From contig NZ_CM001022.1 of assembly GCF_000165795.1 (NCBI RefSeq), positions 744,001-808,000 of the forward strand: a stretch of 64,000 nucleotides of DNA. Direction: 5' to 3'. The notes beneath the pieces are model-generated. The model made no database searches. It saw nothing but the letters and a program-made list of their open reading frames with translations, and was not told where the DNA came from. This DNA comes from Aminomonas paucivorans DSM 12260 (lineage in GTDB: Bacteria > Synergistota > Synergistia > Synergistales > Synergistaceae). Made by a program: the position numbers and the translations under genes. Of the stretch, positions 57,225 through 64,000 are shown piece by piece (the first letter of the stretch is position 1; each line of letters starts with the position of its first letter).

Positions 57225-58391
57225 GTGTGGCGTTACGGCAAACACCCGGTGGGGTGGCTGTTGTTGGTTTTGGTTTCGATCCTGGCCCTGGGCGGGTGCG
57301 GCGGCGGCAGCGACAAACAGGCTGCCCTGGCCCCCTGGGAGGGGACCTGGAAGAGCCTTTCCGTGTATCTGGACGATCCTGCCCTGACGCCTTCCTGCGA
57401 GGCTGTGGCGGCCCACAACGCGGCCTACACGCCCCAGGGGGTCTTGGGTTTCCTGAAGAAGATGTACCGGTGCGATTTTGCCGGGATGGTGGTGAAGGGG
57501 GATTCCGTGACCTTCCGCAAGGTGGACGGTTCCGTGCTGGGGACCGTTTCGTACCGATCCGCGGGCACGGCCCCCATCCTCGGGCACGACAAGCCCTGGC
57601 ACCTTTTCGAGGCCGTGGGGAACCCGGGGGAGGCGTATCGTTACCTCGCCCTGGTGGAGGTCCATTCCGACGGCCCCGACGCGATGAAGCACTGGCACCT
57701 GCGCTACGGCAACACGAGCCTGGAGGCTCTGGTGGGCAGCGGGGCGGACGCCACCTGGTGGCCCACCATGGCGGCGGAGGACACCACGGCGGCGGCGGTG
57801 GCGGCGGATCTGGGGAGCGAGGCGGAGGCATTTGCCCAGTTCCTGGGAAACCCCTGGACTCCTTGGCTGGGGACCTGGGTTTCCGTGTCTTCCTATTTGG
57901 ATGACCCCGCCATGGAGGCGGCCTACGCCGCCGTCGTCGCAGAGGCGACGAAGCTGGGCAAGTCCTACGACACTGCCTCGGTGAAGGCCTTCTTCAAGGG
58001 GATGCTTCATACCCCCTTCGCCTTGGTGCGGATCTCTGCGGACGCCACGGTGTTCCTGACGGCCGACGGCACCGAGCTGGGGCGGGGCGGCTACGTGTAC
58101 CAGGGCGTGGTCCCCATGCCGGGATTCGAGGGATCCCTGTGGGACCACTGGACGGCCACCGGATCCTCCCCTGCCGGATACGGGCGGATCCTGACCACGG
58201 CGGTGCATTCCGACGGTCCCGAGGCGATGAAGCACTGGCACATGCGTTTTGGAGACGCCTCGCTGCAGGACCTGGTGAACCCCAGCAATCCCATGTGGTT
58301 CCCCACCTGCGTGAAGCCCGAGACCACCGCTGCGGTGTTTGCGGAGGACGTAAAGGGAGAGGCGGCGGCCTACGCGGCCTTCCTCCCCTGA
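57225..58391 (+). CDS. Lipoprotein with two tandem ZinT (metal-binding) domains
   Basis: A 388-residue lipoprotein: lipobox LALGGC, then domain 1 (about 35-205) and domain 2 (about 210-388). Each shows the ZinT layout: WEGTWKSLSVYLDDP / WLGTWVSVSSYLDDP at the start, a GFLKKMY / AFFKGML helix, and a C-terminal HSDGPDAMKHWHLRYGN / HSDGPEAMKHWHMRFGD with the metal-binding His. ZinT proteins bind zinc or cadmium in the periplasm; a duplicated form is unusual. GTG at 57225 follows GGAGGG. It is a single-gene transcript with a strong promoter, an inverted repeat at the start and a terminator. Confidence 0.85.
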   Translation: MWRYGKHPVGWLLLVLVSILALGGCGGGSDKQAALAPWEGTWKSLSVYLDDPALTPSCEAVAAHNAAYTPQGVLGFLKKMYRCDFAGMVVKGDSVTFRKVDGSVLGTVSYRSAGTAPILGHDKPWHLFEAVGNPGEAYRYLALVEVHSDGPDAMKHWHLRYGNTSLEALVGSGADATWWPTMAAEDTTAAAVAADLGSEAEAFAQFLGNPWTPWLGTWVSVSSYLDDPAMEAAYAAVVAEATKLGKSYDTASVKAFFKGMLHTPFALVRISADATVFLTADGTELGRGGYVYQGVVPMPGFEGSLWDHWTATGSSPAGYGRILTTAVHSDGPEAMKHWHMRFGDASLQDLVNPSNPMWFPTCVKPETTAAVFAEDVKGEAAAYAAFLP

Positions 58392-58427
58392 GGATAAGGG
58401 AAGCAGACGTTTCTTCAAGGGACATCG

Positions 58428-58465
58428 GCGCCGAGTCGGGGCATTGCCCCCGTCTCGGCGCTGTT
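58428..58465 (+). terminator. Intrinsic terminator of the tandem ZinT gene
   Basis: GCGCCGAG...CTCGGCGC (58428-58435 with 58454-58461), inner CGGGG/CCCCG pairing, followed by TGTTTT. Confidence 0.85.
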
Positions 58466-58547
58466 TTGTGGCGGGGGAGGAGGGGAAGGAGTATCCTCGC
58501 GCCAGAACGGGCAGGGAAGCTGCCCTTGACCGGGGGGAGGGTTGGCC

Positions 58548-58823
58548 GTGCTGTTTCTGGTGGTGAGCAGCCCGACGCCGGACCTGAACGAGGAGGTCCG
58601 GCGTCGGCGTCGGGAGTTCCGCGACTGGATCCGAGAGCTTCAGGAAAAGGGGAAGGTCCTGCACTACTACCCCCGCATCGCCCGGGGATCCGTGGTGGTG
58701 TTCGACGTGGTCTCCAACGAGGAGCTTCACGCCCTTCTCTCCCAGTGGCTGGAGTTCGTGGAGGTGCGGTTCGACCTCTACCCCCTGGTGGCGCCGGGGG
58801 AGGCAGAGCGCCCGGGGGACTGA
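58548..58823 (+). CDS. Muconolactone delta-isomerase-like small protein
   Basis: A 91-residue ferredoxin-like alpha/beta protein. It starts MLFLVVSSPTPDLNEEV and has VVVFDVVSNEELHALLSQWL and FDLYPLV, closely following the muconolactone-isomerase family (PF02426-like) layout. No other aromatic-degradation genes are here, so the catechol-pathway reaction is unlikely; such stand-alone homologs have unknown roles. GTG at 58548 follows GGGGAGGG; a TTG two codons earlier is too close to the ribosome site. Confidence 0.8.
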   Translation: MLFLVVSSPTPDLNEEVRRRRREFRDWIRELQEKGKVLHYYPRIARGSVVVFDVVSNEELHALLSQWLEFVEVRFDLYPLVAPGEAERPGD

Positions 58824-58844
58824 GGGTGCCGGGTCGGGAAGGGG

Positions 58845-58870
58845 CCGGAGGAGGGGAGCCCCTCCTCCGG
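58845..58870. terminator. Bidirectional terminator
   Basis: CCGGAGGAGGG and CCCTCCTCCGG form an 11-bp perfect stem with a 4-nt loop between the isomerase-like gene (+) and the triple-CheW gene (-). Confidence 0.75.
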
Positions 58871-58877
58871 CGTGGGT

Positions 58878-60323
58878 CTACAGGGCCTCCAGGTCCAGGA
58901 GCTGGAGGATGTGGCCGTTGTCCAGGGTCACCGCCCCGGTGACGAACCGCCGAGCCGGGGAGGGAAGCGCCTCTCCCTGCGACTCCGTTTCGGAGGGCTC
59001 CTGGGGTTCCTCCGCCAGGGCCCGGATCCGATCCGCCGGGATGCTCTCCACCCCCACCACCGCGTCCACCAGGTAGGCCAGGGTTCCTTCCGTCACCCCC
59101 GAGTCCGTCACCAGGAGGCGCTGGCTCGATGCCTCCCGGTCTCCCTCGGGCAGGCCGAAGCGCCGCCTCAGGCTCACCACCGTGAGGGCTTCGCCCCGGA
59201 GGCTCATGGTGCCCTCCACGTGGGGCGGCGTCCCGGGGACGGCGGCCACGGGGCCCAGACGGGTGATTTCCCGGACCCGCTCCAGGGGCAGGCCGAACCA
59301 GCGCCCGTCCACCTCGAAGACGATGCAGGTCTGTTCCTCCCGGGCAGCGCCTTCCCCCTCCCGTTCCCCCCCTTGGGTCCCCTCCCGTCCCTCCGGGGCG
59401 TACAGTTCCAGGTCCGCCCCGTCCACCAGGACCTCCTTGTCCAGCAGACCGATGAGTTTTCCCTGCACCTCCGCCACCCCCAGGACGGCGGCAACGCCGT
59501 CGGTGGTCCGGATCAGGGGAGGAGGGGGCTGGAGGTCCGACGCGGTGAACTCCAGGACCTCCCGGATGGCGTCCACCAGGAGCCCCGCCCGGGTGGCCCC
59601 GTACTCCACCAGGACGATCTTGGCCGATGGGGGGGGATCGGCCCGGGCGGGCATGCCCAGCTTTGCGGCGGGGTCCACCACGGGGACCACGCTGCCCCGG
59701 ACGCTTAGGACTCCCTTCACGTAGGGGGCCGTCTCGGGGATGCGGTAGGGTTCCGCGTAGTGGAGGATCTCCCGGACCGAGGCCAGGGGGAGGGCGTAAT
59801 CCGTCCCCTGGAGGTCGAAGACCACCACGGAATGCCAATCCTGCCGGTGTCCTCCCTCCCGGCCGGCGGTTTCCTGGCGGGTCCCGCAGATCCGGCGGAT
59901 CCGGGCCAGGTCCTCCCCCAAGAGGCTTCGGGGATCCAGGAGGGGCACCAGTCGGTCCCCCGAATGGAGCACCCGGCTTACCAACCCGCCGAAGCGGTTT
60001 CCGTCCTGCTCCTGCACCGTCCCCTCCAGGGTCGCCACCTGGGCGGCCTCTCCGATGAGGAGGCCGAAGCGGAACCCCTCCACCTCCACCACCAGGATCT
60101 CCTTCTCCTCCCCCGGAGTCCCGAGCCCCAGCCGATCCGCCAGGTCCAGCACGGGGATCAGGGTATCCCTCAGGTTCATGAGCCCCCGGATGGTGGGAGG
60201 GGAACCGGGCACCGAGGTGATGGGGGGACGCCGGACGATCTCCCTCACCATTTCCAGGGGAACGGCGAACCGTTCGTCCCGAAGGCGGATCTCCACGTAT
60301 CCCGTCCTGCAGCCGTCCTTCAT
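58878..60323 (-). CDS. Chemotaxis scaffold protein with three CheW domains in tandem
   Basis: A 481-residue protein with three CheW domains: about 8-150 (YVEIRLRDERFAVPLEMVRE ... IRGLMNLRDTLIPVLDLADR), about 165-310 (VVVFDLQGTDYALPLASVRE ... VKGVLSVRGSVVPVVD) and about 330-481 (CIVFEVDGRWFGLPLERVRE ... VEGTMSLRGEALTVVSLRRR). CheW normally is a single domain linking receptors and CheA. A three-unit chain could bridge several receptor trimers or CheA units. The linkers are acidic/Gly-rich. ATG at 60323 gives six-nt spacing from GAGGGG; the Met two codons earlier touches it. No cheA or receptor is adjacent. Confidence 0.9.
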   Translation of the reverse strand: MKDGCRTGYVEIRLRDERFAVPLEMVREIVRRPPITSVPGSPPTIRGLMNLRDTLIPVLDLADRLGLGTPGEEKEILVVEVEGFRFGLLIGEAAQVATLEGTVQEQDGNRFGGLVSRVLHSGDRLVPLLDPRSLLGEDLARIRRICGTRQETAGREGGHRQDWHSVVVFDLQGTDYALPLASVREILHYAEPYRIPETAPYVKGVLSVRGSVVPVVDPAAKLGMPARADPPPSAKIVLVEYGATRAGLLVDAIREVLEFTASDLQPPPPLIRTTDGVAAVLGVAEVQGKLIGLLDKEVLVDGADLELYAPEGREGTQGGEREGEGAAREEQTCIVFEVDGRWFGLPLERVREITRLGPVAAVPGTPPHVEGTMSLRGEALTVVSLRRRFGLPEGDREASSQRLLVTDSGVTEGTLAYLVDAVVGVESIPADRIRALAEEPQEPSETESQGEALPSPARRFVTGAVTLDNGHILQLLDLEAL

Positions 60324-60679
60324 GCGCATCCCCTCTCTTCTTCGGGTTCGGGGTCGTCTCGCATTCAGGACCCCTTTTAGTATAGCGCAACGGCGAAACG
60401 ACGGGACCTGCCCGACCCTTCGGGGTACCGGACTTCCCTTTTTCCCCGAGGAGTCGTACAATGCCTTCCAATCCCGGTCCCCCGATTCCATTCGTCGGGG
60501 AGAAGGGTGCCGTTACTGAAACGCCTTCCCCGGGGCTTTCTTCGCGGAGAAGCCCCACCCCCTCAGGGTTTCCGTGGATTCATCGTGGCAGGTTCGTCGC
60601 CTCCGGCGGCGGGCCGGTTCGTGCGTTCCCTTGGGACTTCCGAGGGGCGGCTGTCGTGGACGGGCGAGGAGCGGAAGGC
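60324..60679. other. 356-nt divergent intergenic region
   Basis: On the minus strand TATACT (about 60378-60383) is a good -10 for the CheW gene, with a weak -35. On the plus strand TTCCCT-17 nt-TACAAT (about 60435-60463) is a candidate metN promoter. A hairpin GGGGCTT (60532-60538) with AAGCCCC (60550-60556) lies in the metN leader. I see no SAM or SAH riboswitch consensus. No gene recognised. Confidence 0.4.
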
Positions 60680-61654
60680 ATGGAGACCATCATCGAAGTG
60701 CGGGGCTTGGGAAAACGCTACGGGGACCTGGAGGTCCTGCGGGGCGTGGACTTCGCCCTGGAACCGGGGGACGTGTTCGGCGTCGTGGGGCACTCCGGGG
60801 CGGGGAAGTCCACCCTCCTGCGGTGTCTCAACGGGCTGGAGGACTACCAGGAGGGCAGCGTCCGGGTGCTGGGCCGGGAGGTCCGGGAGCTGGACGAAGG
60901 AGGGTTGAAGGCCCTCCGGCGGGACATGGGGATGATCTTCCAGAACTTCAACCTCATGGAACGGCGCACCGTAGGGGAGAACGTGACCTTTCCCCTGGAG
61001 GTGTGGGGGACCCCGCCCCGGGAGCGGGAGGCCCGGGTGACGGAGCTGCTGGAGCTGGTGGGGCTGCCGGACAAGCGGGACCAGAAGCCCCGGGCCTTGA
61101 GCGGCGGCCAGAAGCAGCGGGTGGGCATCGCCCGAGCCCTGGCCCTGAACCCCCGGGTGCTCCTCTGCGACGAGGCCACCTCCGCCCTGGACCCCAAGAC
61201 CACCCTTTCCATCCTGGACCTGCTCATGGACGTGAACCGGCGCTTCGGCCTCACCCTGGTGGTGGTGACCCACCAGATGGAAGTGGTGAAGCGGATCTGC
61301 AACAAAGTGGTGCTCCTGGACGGGGGGGTGGTCCAGGGGGCGGGGGAGACGGAATCCCTCTTCCTCTCCCCGCCGGAGGGGCTGAAGAAGCTCGTCCAGG
61401 ACGACTACGCCTACATCCCCTCGGGGATCAACCTGCGCCTCCTCTTCCCTCGGGAGATCGCCAAGGAAAGCGTCATCACCGCCATGGCCCGGGAGCTGGA
61501 CATCGACTTCTCCGTGGTGGGGGGCAAGCTGGAGCGATACCGGGACGACGTGCTGGGCTACCTGATCGTCAATCTGCGCCGGGAGGACCTGCCCCGGGTG
61601 GAGGCCTACCTGGGGCGCAACGGCCTCTTCTGGGAGGTGATGGACCGTGATTGA
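60680..61654 (+). CDS. metN: Methionine ABC transporter, ATP-binding protein
   Basis: A 324-residue ATPase. Walker A VVGHSGAGKSTLLRCL, Q-loop IFQNFNLMERRTV, signature LSGGQKQRVGIARAL, Walker B VLLCDEATSALDP, H-loop VVTHQMEVVKRIC. A C-terminal NIL domain (about 250-324: FSVVGGKLERYRDDVLGYLIV) is the allosteric methionine-sensing module of MetN. The start METIIEVRG is 73 codons inside a longer open frame and has an AAGG/GAGGAG site. The 3' end overlaps metI by 8 nt. Confidence 0.92.
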   Translation: METIIEVRGLGKRYGDLEVLRGVDFALEPGDVFGVVGHSGAGKSTLLRCLNGLEDYQEGSVRVLGREVRELDEGGLKALRRDMGMIFQNFNLMERRTVGENVTFPLEVWGTPPREREARVTELLELVGLPDKRDQKPRALSGGQKQRVGIARALALNPRVLLCDEATSALDPKTTLSILDLLMDVNRRFGLTLVVVTHQMEVVKRICNKVVLLDGGVVQGAGETESLFLSPPEGLKKLVQDDYAYIPSGINLRLLFPREIAKESVITAMARELDIDFSVVGGKLERYRDDVLGYLIVNLRREDLPRVEAYLGRNGLFWEVMDRD

Positions 61655-62282
61655 GGAACTGCTTCGGGCGCTGGGGGAGACCCTCTACATGGTCTCCGTG
61701 TCCACGGTCCTCTCCGTGGCCTTCGGCTTCGCCCTGGCGGTGGTGCTGGTGCTCACCCGCAAGGGAGGGCTGGCACCCCATCGGGGGGTCTACGAGTCCC
61801 TGAGCTTCGCGGTGAACCTGCTCCGATCCTTCCCTTTCATCATCCTCCTGATCGCCCTCATCCCCCTCACCCGGGCGCTGGTGGGAACCTCCATCGGCAG
61901 CACCGCCTCCATCGTCCCCCTGACCCTGGCGGCGGTCCCCTTCGTGGCCCGGATCATGGAGGGAAGCCTCCTGGAGGTGGACCCGGGGGTGGTGGAGGCC
62001 GCCCGGTCCTTCGGGGCGGGGAACCGGTGCATCGTCTTCCGGGTCCTGGTGGCGGAGGCCCTGCCCGCCCTGGTGCTGGACGTGGCGGTGGTGGCCATCA
62101 ACCTCCTGGGCTACTCCGCCATGGCGGGGGTCGTGGGGGGCGGCGGCCTGGGGGACCTGGCCATCAAGTACGGCTACAACCGCTTCCAGACCGACGTGAT
62201 GATCCAGTCGGTGGTGCTGCTCATCCTGGTGGTGCAGGTCATGCAGAGCCTGGGGGATCGCATCCACCGGAGGCTGCGATGA
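61647..62282 (+). CDS. metI: Methionine ABC transporter, permease
   Basis: A 211-residue permease with five helices and the EAA loop VVEAARSFGAGNRCIVFRVLV-like block at 61990-62052. NLLGYSAMAGVVGGGGLGDLAIKYGY-like end at 62098-62178 is characteristic of MetI. GTG start inside metN. The neighbouring ATPase with a NIL domain and the NlpA-type binding protein support methionine as substrate. Confidence 0.92.
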   Translation: MIEELLRALGETLYMVSVSTVLSVAFGFALAVVLVLTRKGGLAPHRGVYESLSFAVNLLRSFPFIILLIALIPLTRALVGTSIGSTASIVPLTLAAVPFVARIMEGSLLEVDPGVVEAARSFGAGNRCIVFRVLVAEALPALVLDVAVVAINLLGYSAMAGVVGGGGLGDLAIKYGYNRFQTDVMIQSVVLLILVVQVMQSLGDRIHRRLR

Positions 62283-62413
62283 GTTCCTCTTCCCGAAAGG
62301 CAGGTGGTGCCGCCCCATGATGGACCCGGACATGCGATCCTGCCTGCGGATCCACTCCCGTCCCCTGCCCGCTTTCCTGCGGGCGTGATTCACCACAAGA
62401 GGAGGAAAAACTG

Positions 62414-63199
62414 TTGAAGAAGACCCTGTTCGCCCTGCTGTTCGCCCTGCTGCTGCCCGCTTTCGCCGCCTTCGGAGCGGATCGCCAGAAGATCGTCATG
62501 GGGGTCACCCCCTTTCCCCACAAGGACATCATGGAGATCGTGAAGACCCTCCTGGCCAAGCAGGGTTTCGACCTGGAGATCAAGGAGTTCACGGACTACG
62601 TGCAGCCCAACGTCGCCCTGGGGGAGAAGAGCCTGGACGCCAACTTCTTCCAGCACGTCCCCTACCTGGACAACATGAACAAGGAGAAGGGCCTGAACCT
62701 GACCTGGGTGGCGAAGGTGCACATCGAACCCCTGGGCCTGTACTCCAAGAAGATCAAGAAGATCGAGGAGCTGAAGAAGGGAGACACCATCGCCATCCCC
62801 AACGATCCCACCAACGGGGCCCGGGCGCTTCGGCTTCTGGCCAAGAACGGCCTCATCCAGGTGAAGGCGGGGGAGCTGGTCACCGCCAAGGACGTGACCG
62901 CCAACCCCAAGTCCCTGAAGATCGTGGAGCTGGACGCGGCGCAGCTGCCCCGGACCCTGCAGGACGTGACCGCCTCGGTGATCAACACCAACTTCGCCGT
63001 GGAGGGGGGGCTGGTGCCCTCCAAGGACGCCCTCATCCGGGAGGGCAAGGATTCCCCCTACGCCAACGTGGTGGCGGTGCGCAAGGCGGATGCGGACAAG
63101 CCCTGGGTGAAGGCCCTGGTGAAGGCCTGCAACTCCCCGGAGGTGAAGAAGTTCGTCCAGACCCAGCTGGTCCCCAAGGGCATCTTCCCGGCGTTCTAG
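62414..63199 (+). CDS. metQ: Methionine ABC transporter, substrate-binding protein (NlpA/MetQ family)
   Basis: A 261-residue binding protein. It has an N-terminal signal peptide ending in AFAAFGA and no lipobox Cys, unlike classical MetQ lipoproteins, so it is probably a soluble periplasmic protein. MetQ features: VMGVTPFPHKDIMEIVKTLL, DANFFQHVPYLDNMN, IPNDPTNGARALRLLAKNGL and VINTNFAVEGGL. The start is TTG at 62414 after GGAGGAAAAAC; no nearby ATG fits. It ends with a textbook terminator. Confidence 0.9.
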   Translation: MKKTLFALLFALLLPAFAAFGADRQKIVMGVTPFPHKDIMEIVKTLLAKQGFDLEIKEFTDYVQPNVALGEKSLDANFFQHVPYLDNMNKEKGLNLTWVAKVHIEPLGLYSKKIKKIEELKKGDTIAIPNDPTNGARALRLLAKNGLIQVKAGELVTAKDVTANPKSLKIVELDAAQLPRTLQDVTASVINTNFAVEGGLVPSKDALIREGKDSPYANVVAVRKADADKPWVKALVKACNSPEVKKFVQTQLVPKGIFPAF

Positions 63200-63221
63200 A
63201 ACCGGGGATTACAGGATCGGT

Positions 63222-63260
63222 GGGGCGGGTTCCCTCGGGGGCCCGCCCCTTTTGTTTTTT
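63222..63260 (+). terminator. Intrinsic terminator of metNIQ
   Basis: GGGGCGGG (63222-63229) pairs with CCCGCCCC (63242-63249) and is followed by a T-rich run, TTTGTTTTTT. Confidence 0.88.
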
Positions 63261-63272
63261 GGGGGAGCCCTC

Positions 63273-63317
63273 TTGACGGGAAATCCCAGAAGACCGAGAC
63301 TACCTACCGTTAGGTAG
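63273..63317 (+). promoter_or_regulatory. Promoter and TetR autoregulatory operator
   Basis: TTGACG (63273-63278), 17-nt spacer and a weak GAGACT -10 (63296-63301). It is overlapped and followed by a 7+7 inverted repeat CTACCTA-CCGT-TAGGTAG (63300-63317). The repeat covers the start-site region just ahead of the TetR gene, as expected of a self-repressing operator. Confidence 0.75.
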
Positions 63318-63326
63318 GTGGTGGAG

Positions 63327-63938
63327 ATGATGGTGGACCGACTCAAGGAAGCGGCCCTGGAACTGTTCGCGTGGAGGGGCTACGAAGGGACGTCCCTGAC
63401 GGGCGTGGCGGGGGCGGTGGGGATCAAGAAACCCTCCATCTACGCCCACTACGGGAGCAAGATGGACCTGTTCCTGTCTGTGGCGGGCTGGGTTTCCCGG
63501 GAGTACCGGCAGTTTTGGGATCGGTCCCTGAAAGAGGCCGAGGGAATGCGAGGAGACGAGGTGCCCCTGTTCCTCTTCCAGCGGGTCGTGGGTTTCTTCT
63601 CGCAGGACCCCGCACGGCTCGCCTTTTTTCTTCGCCTTTGGGTCTTCCCTCCCGACGACGACCCCGAATTGGAATCGGCCCTGGACATCCTGCGGGAGAA
63701 CAACCGGAGGATTGTGGAGACCGTAACGGGAATCGTTCGCCGGGGGGTGGAATCCCGGCTCTTCCGGGAGGTGGATCCGGAGGCCGCCACCCACTTGATC
63801 TTCTGCCTGTTGGACGGATACCTGCTGCGTACCCTCCGTCCCCTGGAATACGATTACACGGCGGAACTGCCCCGGCTTCTGGATTTGCTGATGGAAGGGC
63901 TTCGGGCGCCGGGGGAACGGGGGGGCGAGGCGCGATGA
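63327..63938 (+). CDS. TetR/AcrR-family repressor
   Basis: A 203-residue regulator. The HTH is classic: AALELFAWRGYEGTSLTGVAGAVGIKKPSIYAHYGSKMDLF (63354-63473), followed by an all-helical ligand domain of the TetR_C type. The start is uncertain: GTG at 63318/63321 or ATG at 63327/63330; ATG 63327 fits GGTGGTGGAG best. Its TGA overlaps the next gene by ATGA. By position it would control that secreted protein, probably part of an efflux system. Confidence 0.87.
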   Translation: MMVDRLKEAALELFAWRGYEGTSLTGVAGAVGIKKPSIYAHYGSKMDLFLSVAGWVSREYRQFWDRSLKEAEGMRGDEVPLFLFQRVVGFFSQDPARLAFFLRLWVFPPDDDPELESALDILRENNRRIVETVTGIVRRGVESRLFREVDPEAATHLIFCLLDGYLLRTLRPLEYDYTAELPRLLDLLMEGLRAPGERGGEAR

Positions 63939-64000
63939 GGGGACGTCCTTCCGGAAGGCCGGGGCTGCTGCTCCTGGCGGTGCTGGTGGCGGCGGCGGGA
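63935..64000 (+). CDS. Secreted protein, N-terminal fragment (cut by the window)
   Basis: ATG overlaps the TetR stop (ATGA). The 22 visible residues are a basic start (MRGRPSGRPG) followed by a hydrophobic Leu/Val/Ala run, a signal peptide or membrane anchor. Behind a TetR regulator the usual genes are efflux components (TolC-like or membrane-fusion proteins), but nothing specific can be read. Confidence 0.55.
   Translation, partial: MRGRPSGRPGLLLLAVLVAAAG

Noticed and set aside
60324-60679. SAM or SAH riboswitch ahead of metNIQ
   Set aside because: Stems are visible, but none of the conserved SAM-I core segments or SAH core could be found.
1-64000. Many long overlapping frames on the opposite strand or in other frames (for example inside ilv-leu, xdh, hsd and kinase genes)
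   Set aside because: They are GC-bias shadows: Pro/Gly/Arg-rich translations without recognisable motifs, opposite genes with clear family signatures.
1-64000. CRISPR arrays, tRNA, rRNA or prophage
   Set aside because: No regularly spaced repeats, no cloverleaf-type sequence recognised and no phage structural genes seen on reading both strands.

Overview
The window is GC-rich, gene-dense bacterial chromosome, with mostly G or C in third codon positions outside one island. The best guess is a member of the Synergistota (Aminomonas/Thermanaerovibrio-like anaerobes). The strongest hint is the C-terminus of the large secreted protein at 49748-52189, a Gly-rich stretch, Cys, hydrophobic helix and Arg-Arg-Arg-Lys tail like a Synergist-CTERM sorting signal. 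Amino-acid metabolism, a FAD-less molybdenum aldehyde oxidoreductase and a diderm-style ZinT lipoprotein also fit. This is inference; no rRNA or universal marker lies here.

Region 1 (1-11.4 kb, minus strand): a nine-gene branched-chain amino-acid operon, ilvN-ilvC-leuA-leuC-leuD-leuB-ilvB-ilvD-ilvE. Ahead of it lie a promoter, an unannotated 40-codon leader peptide rich in Leu/Val codons, an antiterminator-competent segment and a perfect intrinsic terminator: a classical transcription attenuator. Region 2 (11.4-15.7 kb): an orphan DcuR/CitB-type response regulator and two aldehyde dehydrogenases (glutamate-semialdehyde and ALDH7 type). Region 3 (15.8-27.5 kb): a molybdenum module. A structured leader (candidate Moco riboswitch) precedes a MOP-type molybdo-flavin-free hydroxylase, then a cupin, an aminotransferase, XdhC, an orphan ModA-like protein, a Fur-family regulator, a DUF364-like protein, ModABC and a molybdopterin-binding protein.

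Region 4 (27.5-29 kb): three overlapping small unknown genes and an FMN-binding-domain protein. Region 5 (29-37.6 kb): a lower-GC, probably acquired type I restriction-modification island with two different hsdM genes, a zinc-ribbon ORF, dinD, hsdS and hsdR, mostly linked by start/stop overlaps. Region 6 (37.6-41.5 kb): rsgA, then an IS3-family element with a 3-bp target duplication that separates an RsbW-like gene from a start-less downstream reading frame.

Region 7 (41.5-49.7 kb): a SYLF-domain protein, a methyltransferase, and two large orphan hybrid histidine kinases flanking an LprI-like secreted protein. Region 8 (49.7-55 kb): a CLCA-like metalloprotease/VWA surface protein, a pair of small membrane proteins, a DUF3795 protein, a CsaA-like protein and a 40-codon mini-gene with its own promoter and terminator. 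Region 9 (55-64 kb): a LysR/YeiH divergon, a lipoprotein with two ZinT domains in tandem, a muconolactone-isomerase-like protein, a protein made of three CheW domains, a MetNIQ methionine ABC transporter, and a TetR regulator with its own operator leading into a secreted protein cut by the window end. No tRNA, rRNA or CRISPR array was seen.
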